A DNA stretch of 64,000 bases from Rhizorhabdus sp049889055 (lineage in GTDB: Bacteria > Pseudomonadota > Alphaproteobacteria > Sphingomonadales > Sphingomonadaceae): positions 558,001 through 622,000 of the forward strand of contig NZ_JBLTWO010000001.1 in NCBI RefSeq assembly GCF_049889055.1, in the 5' to 3' direction. Below, piece by piece: positions 59,884 to 64,000 of the stretch (its first letter is position 1; each line of letters begins with the position of its first letter). The position numbers and the translations under genes were made by a program. The notes below the pieces were generated by a model. The model was not told the origin of the DNA. It saw nothing but the letters and a program-made list of their open reading frames with translations, and ran no database searches.

Positions 59884-60744
59884 GTGAAAGTGAAGGCTGC
59901 CCTCTTAAGCGGCGTGGTCGCGGCAGGATTGCTGCTGAGCGCCTGCCACAAGGAACCCAAGGGCCAGATTCTCGCTATCGTCAATGGCGAGGAAATCTCG
60001 ATGCAGGAGCTCAACGCCGAGCTGCAGGGCGCCCGCATTCCGGACAACGCCGACCGCGCCAAGATCCGCAAGGAGGTGCTGCAGCGCCTGATCGATCGCA
60101 AGCTGATCGTCCAGAAGGCGCGCGAACAGGGTCTCGACAAGACCCCCGAATTCGTCGCGCAGCAGCGCCGTCTTGAGGAGAATCTCCTCGTCAGCCTGCT
60201 CGGCCAGAAGATCGCGGCGACCGTCCCGATGCCCGACGACCGCGACATCACCCAGTATATCGCCGACAATCCCAGCCAGTTCTCGGGCCGCCAGCGCCTG
60301 CTGCTCGACCAGATCCAGTTCGCGGCCCCCAAGGACCCCAAGCAACTGCTGCTGCTGCGTGATGCCCATTCGCTCGACGATGTGGCGGCCGGTGTGCAGA
60401 AGCTCGGCCTCGCCATGTCGCGCGGCAAGGGCGTGATCGACACCGGCCGGCTCGACCCGCAGATGGTCGAGATCATCGACAAACTGCCGCCGGGCGAGCC
60501 CTTCGTGCTGCCCTCGAACGGGCAATATGTCGCCAGCGTGATCGTCGGCCGCGACAGCACGCCGACTCCCGGCAACGTCGCCCGCCTGGCCGCCGCCGAG
60601 GTCGTCCGTCGCAGGGCACTGGTTGCGGAGAGCAAGGCTCAGGTCGCCCGTGCTCGCACCGGCGCCGAGATCCAGTATCAGCCGGGCTACGAACCCGACA
60701 AATCGGCGATCAAGGCCTCGCAGGCAAAGGCCCAGAAGAAGTAA
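59884..60744 (+). CDS. EpsD-family peptidyl-prolyl cis-trans isomerase lipoprotein
   Basis: 286 residues from GTG 59884 (GGGGGAAGAGAA upstream). The lipobox is LLLSACHKE (Cys about 21). A SurA-like chaperone part (LAIVNGEEISMQELNAEL; EVLQRLIDRKLIVQKAREQG) leads to a PPIase-like part ending with VASVIVGRDSTP and a Lys/Ala-rich tail. EpsD proteins occur with exosortase/exopolysaccharide genes and presumably fold exported parts of that system. It is followed by a bidirectional terminator. Confidence 0.87.
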   Translation: MKVKAALLSGVVAAGLLLSACHKEPKGQILAIVNGEEISMQELNAELQGARIPDNADRAKIRKEVLQRLIDRKLIVQKAREQGLDKTPEFVAQQRRLEENLLVSLLGQKIAATVPMPDDRDITQYIADNPSQFSGRQRLLLDQIQFAAPKDPKQLLLLRDAHSLDDVAAGVQKLGLAMSRGKGVIDTGRLDPQMVEIIDKLPPGEPFVLPSNGQYVASVIVGRDSTPTPGNVARLAAAEVVRRRALVAESKAQVARARTGAEIQYQPGYEPDKSAIKASQAKAQKK

Positions 60745-60769
60745 GCAACGCCTTTCCGGCGCGCTATCG

Positions 60770-60805
60770 AAAAGGGCCATCCCGCACATTCGGGGTGGCC
60801 CTTTT
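60770..60805 (+). terminator. Bidirectional intrinsic terminator
   Basis: AAAAGGGCCATCCC - GCACATT - CGGGGTGGCCCTTTT, between the EpsD-like gene and the convergent sugar transferase. Confidence 0.85.
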
Positions 60806-60842
60806 CATGTCCTGTCAGCGGAATGCCCCAGGCTGAGCCCGC

Positions 60843-62309
60843 TCAATAGGCGTTGCGGTCCCAGATGACACGCCAGACCGTCTCGAGCATGATCCGCAGG
60901 TCGAGCAGGAAGGACCAGTTCTCGATATAATAGGTGTCATATTCCACACGGCGCTTGGCGCGCTCGATGGTGGCGATCTCTCCGCGCAGACCCCTGACCT
61001 GCGCAAGGCCGGTGATGCCGGGCTTCACCCGATGGCGCGCCGCATAGCCGCGCACCGCATCGAAATAATAGGTGTCGCCGACCTTCATCTCGGTCGCATG
61101 CGGCCGGGGTCCGACGATCGACATCTCGCCGGTGAGCACGTTGAACAGCTGCGGCAGTTCGTCGATCGACAGGCGGCGGATGATGCGGCCGACCGGGGTG
61201 ACGCGGTCATCCCCCTTCACGGTCCGCGCCGCACCGCTCTGGTCCTGCCGCTCGACGTACATCGAGCGGAATTTCAACACCTTGATCCGCACATTGTTGA
61301 AACCGAAACGCTCTTGCCGGAACAGCACCGGTCCTGGACTGGTGAGCTTGACCAGCAGCGCCGTAAGCAGCAGCAACGGTGAGAGAAGAACGAGGCCGAC
61401 GAAGGCCAGCACGCGATCCTCCACCGCCTTGACGATGCGGTGGAAGTCGCGGATCGGCCGCTGCCAGAGGGCGAAGAGCGGGACCGATCCGATGAAACGC
61501 ATCGTATATTGCTGCGACAGGTCGAGCGCCTCGCGCGGCATCAGACAGATGTCGACCGAAACCTGCTGAAGCCGCTCGGTAATCTGATCGAGCCGAGCCT
61601 GGCTGATCATCGGCAAGGCGACGATCACCATGTCCACGTCGCCCTTGGCGATCCGCGCGACCAGCGCGTCGAGCCCGCCCAGAAAGGGCACCGACCAGGG
61701 CGCCGCGCTCATGATGCGGGTCGAACGGTCGTCGGCCACTCCGACCACCGAAACATAAGGCAGCCTTTCGAGGTCGAGCAGCCGCAGGACGCGGTCGCAG
61801 CTGGACTGCTCGGCGCCGTAGATCACGATCCGCTGACCGATGAAACCGGCCTGGACAAGATGCCAGACGAGCTTGCGGACGAGGAATCGGCTGACGAACA
61901 GCAGCGCAGGGGTAAGAGTCAGATAGACGAGCGCGAGCCCGGTCGAGAAGGGCTTGGCCTGGCCGATCTGCCAGATCGTCGCATAGACGAGCAGCACCGC
62001 GAGGAGGAATTCGAAGGCGACCGCCTGATCACTGTCACCGCCGCGGCCCATCGGATGGGCATAGCTGTTGCGGGACAGGCGGATCAGGAAGAAGTTGACC
62101 GAGACGATCACCGCGACGTTGAGATGCCGCTCGAAGAAATATTGCGGCCCGAGCAGAGCTTCATAGACCAGTGGCGTCGCCAGCGCGCCCGCGACCAGGC
62201 ACAACAGGTCGACCACGAGGATGATCGTGGCGATCACGTTGGACGTGAAGCGATATTTGCGCGAGGTCGGCACCGCACCGTCCGATTCGCTGTTAACCAT
62301 GGTCAGCAT
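60843..62309 (-). CDS. Polyprenyl-phosphate sugar phosphotransferase (WbaP/WcaJ-like)
   Basis: 488 residues from ATG 62309 (ATG 62300 also in frame). Four N-terminal helices (about 20-160), a Rossmann-like middle domain (IVIYGAEQSSCDRVLRLLD), a fifth helix (VLAFVGLVLLSPLLLLTALL), and the catalytic bact_transf domain: KLTSPGPVLFRQERFGFNN, KFRSMYVE, IRRLSIDELPQLFNVLTGEMS and VGPRPHA. It primes exopolysaccharide by loading a hexose phosphate on undecaprenyl phosphate. The stop of the TPR gene overlaps its start by 7 bp, so the two are coupled. Confidence 0.92.
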   Translation of the reverse strand: MLTMVNSESDGAVPTSRKYRFTSNVIATIILVVDLLCLVAGALATPLVYEALLGPQYFFERHLNVAVIVSVNFFLIRLSRNSYAHPMGRGGDSDQAVAFEFLLAVLLVYATIWQIGQAKPFSTGLALVYLTLTPALLFVSRFLVRKLVWHLVQAGFIGQRIVIYGAEQSSCDRVLRLLDLERLPYVSVVGVADDRSTRIMSAAPWSVPFLGGLDALVARIAKGDVDMVIVALPMISQARLDQITERLQQVSVDICLMPREALDLSQQYTMRFIGSVPLFALWQRPIRDFHRIVKAVEDRVLAFVGLVLLSPLLLLTALLVKLTSPGPVLFRQERFGFNNVRIKVLKFRSMYVERQDQSGAARTVKGDDRVTPVGRIIRRLSIDELPQLFNVLTGEMSIVGPRPHATEMKVGDTYYFDAVRGYAARHRVKPGITGLAQVRGLRGEIATIERAKRRVEYDTYYIENWSFLLDLRIMLETVWRVIWDRNAY

Positions 62310-63946
62310 GTGGCGACGTCTCTGCCACAGGAGCGGGAGGTCCGAACAGCGGCAATAGCCGCCGATGCCCGACCGTTTTGGGACGAACCGAGCGCCGCAC
62401 GGCGCGACAAAAGGGTGGCGCGGATCTTCTGGCCTCCGGGAAGCTGCTCGAGGGCATCCATCGCTTCGTCGACGCATTCGCTGTCGCGCAGATCGAGGCA
62501 GAGCTCCGCGCGCTGCCGCCAGCCGCTCGACGACCTGGGATTGTCTCGGGAAAACCGCTTCGTGGCATCAAGCGCCACCCGGTCCCGGCCCTTGCCCCGC
62601 AAATAGCCGACATAGGCTTTCAGCATCTCCGGATCGTCGCCGAGATCGTTCATCGCGCTCGCATAGCTGTTGTCGGCCAGGATTGGTTCGCCCCGGCGGA
62701 CGTGGATGTCCGCCAATGCCACGCGCGCCTCGGCGATCTTCGGATTGTCCCGCACCAGCACCTGCGCATCCTTCAACGCCTGTGACAGGTCGCCCGTCCG
62801 GGTCGACACGCGCACCCGCATCAGCAGCGCCCGGGGATTGTTCTCATCGAACCGCAATATCCGGTCGACCATCCGCCGCGCCTCGCCGCCGCGCCCCAGC
62901 CCGCTCAGCGCGCCGGCATAGAGGACGTCCGCCTCGACATTGGGCGCGCTGATCGTCTCGCGATCGACGAACGGCCGCAGAAGCCGTTCCGCGTCGGCAT
63001 AGCGCTGCCGGTCGAGCAGCAGATGGGCAAGCGCCATCTTGAGCGGGCGATCGCCGCTGCGCGCGACGAACCGGCCGAGCAGGTCGATATCGACCTTGTC
63101 GGCGCCGACCTCGGTCCACATGTCGACGATCCGCTGCTCGAGCTCCTGGTCGCCGGGATGGCGGCGGATCAGGCGCGCCAGCATGGCCAGGGCGCGATCG
63201 GGCCGTCCCTTTTCGTAGAGAAGACGGGCATATTCGATCCGCAGGTCGACATTGTCCGGCATCAGCGTGAACAGCCGCGCAAAGGTCCGCGCGGTCGCTG
63301 GAAAGTCGGCATTGCCCGAATGCAGGTCGAGCAGCGCAAGCAGCTTCGGAATGGACTCTCCGTCCTTCACGACGGACTGTTCGACGATGCGGATCGCCTG
63401 CTGGCGGTCGCCACCCAGGTTGACCGTTCGGGCCAGCAACAGGGTCGCCCCCTCATTGGTCGGATCGATTTCCAGCATGCCCTGCGCGATGGCCTTGGCC
63501 TTTTCGACCTCCCGACGCTCTACCGCGACCGACCCCTTGACCAGCTGCATGCGCAGCGAGCGGGGCTGTTTCTCCAATATCTTGTCCGCGAGCCTCTCGG
63601 CATCGTCATAGGAGCCGCCCGAATAAGACAGCTCGGCCATGGTCTGGATCGCCTCGCCATTGTCCGGGTCGAGTTCGACCACGCGATTATAGGCGTCATA
63701 GGCCTGCAGCAGCCGGCCGTCCGCCAGTTCGAGCCGCGCCAGCCGGGCCCAATATTCGGGCACATCGTCCTGCGCCGCCAGGACCCGGTTGATCTCCACT
63801 CGCGCCGAATAGAGATCGCGCCGCGCATAATAGATGTCGAAGCGGGTTGCAGCCTTGGAGGCCTTCTCCTCGGCCGAACCGCAGGCGACGAGCGTCATCG
63901 GCAGCAGCATGGCTGCCGCGAAGATGCGAGCCGTCCCGAAAGCCAT
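62303..63946 (-). CDS. PrsT-like TPR lipoprotein of the exosortase/EPS system
   Basis: 547 residues from ATG 63946. Signal peptide ends in the lipobox TLVACGSAE (Cys about 20). The rest is a long run of tetratricopeptide repeats, for example EYWARLARLELADGRLLQAYDAYNRVVELDPDNGE, MLEIDPTNEGATLLLARTV and LRFDENNPRALLMRVRV, about ten in all. This matches PEP-CTERM-system PrsT proteins, thought to act in exopolysaccharide export. It is transcribed together with the sugar transferase. Its promoter lies near the window end. Confidence 0.87.
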   Translation of the reverse strand: MAFGTARIFAAAMLLPMTLVACGSAEEKASKAATRFDIYYARRDLYSARVEINRVLAAQDDVPEYWARLARLELADGRLLQAYDAYNRVVELDPDNGEAIQTMAELSYSGGSYDDAERLADKILEKQPRSLRMQLVKGSVAVERREVEKAKAIAQGMLEIDPTNEGATLLLARTVNLGGDRQQAIRIVEQSVVKDGESIPKLLALLDLHSGNADFPATARTFARLFTLMPDNVDLRIEYARLLYEKGRPDRALAMLARLIRRHPGDQELEQRIVDMWTEVGADKVDIDLLGRFVARSGDRPLKMALAHLLLDRQRYADAERLLRPFVDRETISAPNVEADVLYAGALSGLGRGGEARRMVDRILRFDENNPRALLMRVRVSTRTGDLSQALKDAQVLVRDNPKIAEARVALADIHVRRGEPILADNSYASAMNDLGDDPEMLKAYVGYLRGKGRDRVALDATKRFSRDNPRSSSGWRQRAELCLDLRDSECVDEAMDALEQLPGGQKIRATLLSRRAALGSSQNGRASAAIAAVRTSRSCGRDVATC

Positions 63947-64000
63947 CTCTTGCCAGCCATCCTTTTCGCACCGATTACAGACCGGCAATCCGTAGCGATC

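Overview
The window is GC-rich, densely coded chromosomal DNA from an alphaproteobacterium, most likely a member of the Sphingomonadaceae. The evidence is a set of genes and gene orders typical of that family: an exosortase-V/EpsI locus with a PEPxxW-type C-terminal sorting signal, hflK-hflC-degP, proS-lolC-lolD, tpiA-secG-pyrG, CobS/CobT-type AAA+ and VWA proteins, and several sphingomonad-type small proteins. The genus cannot be fixed from the sequence alone. I see no rRNA, tRNA, CRISPR array, prophage or insertion sequence.

Layout. 0-0.5 kb holds the C-terminus of a membrane glycosyltransferase. 0.7-3.9 kb is a small uptake/catabolic unit: a bile-acid:Na+ symporter-family permease, a Rid-family protein lacking the catalytic Arg, an aminotransferase, then a MarR regulator. 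3.9-9.3 kb carries housekeeping and small genes (a 2Fe-2S ferredoxin-like protein, HU, a CNNM/CorC-type transporter, TadA, L28, a phytase-like esterase, a glycine-zipper protein). 9.5-13.8 kb is an overlapping operon of J-domain protein, CobS, tyrosine phosphatase and CobT. 13.8-18.1 kb has BolA, a DUF1328 protein behind an EcfG-type stress promoter, a DUF3667 protein, ProA and a DUF4136 lipoprotein.

18.1-25.5 kb is an accessory catabolic cluster: enoyl-CoA hydratase, SMP-30 lactonase, VOC protein with a coupled small ORF, LuxR-type and TetR regulators, nitronate-monooxygenase-like flavoprotein, SDR and Rieske oxygenase alpha subunit. Two arms of the cluster share a short upstream box, which suggests common control. 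25.6-35.4 kb holds dnaE (with a perfect DnaA box upstream), three Tad pilus pseudopilin-type genes, lolDC and proS. 35.5-45.4 kb holds small ORFs, a chemoreceptor, pyrG, secG, tpiA, a PpiD-like foldase, trpE and an outer-membrane beta-barrel. 45.4-55.9 kb holds degP, hflC, hflK, mrp, a CoA-binding protein, a CysQ/IMPase-type phosphatase, pmbA, ubiA, rsmE and gshA.

55.9-64 kb is the most unusual part. A structured, terminator-ended RNA element with a cobalamin-riboswitch-like core precedes a secreted CAP-domain protein. Next comes an exosortase locus: a proline-rich PEPxxW sorting-signal protein, XrtV exosortase, EpsI, a small membrane accessory protein, an EpsD-type PPIase lipoprotein, a polyprenyl-phosphate sugar transferase and a PrsT-like TPR lipoprotein. 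Together these would make a polysaccharide and anchor or process exported proteins at the cell envelope.
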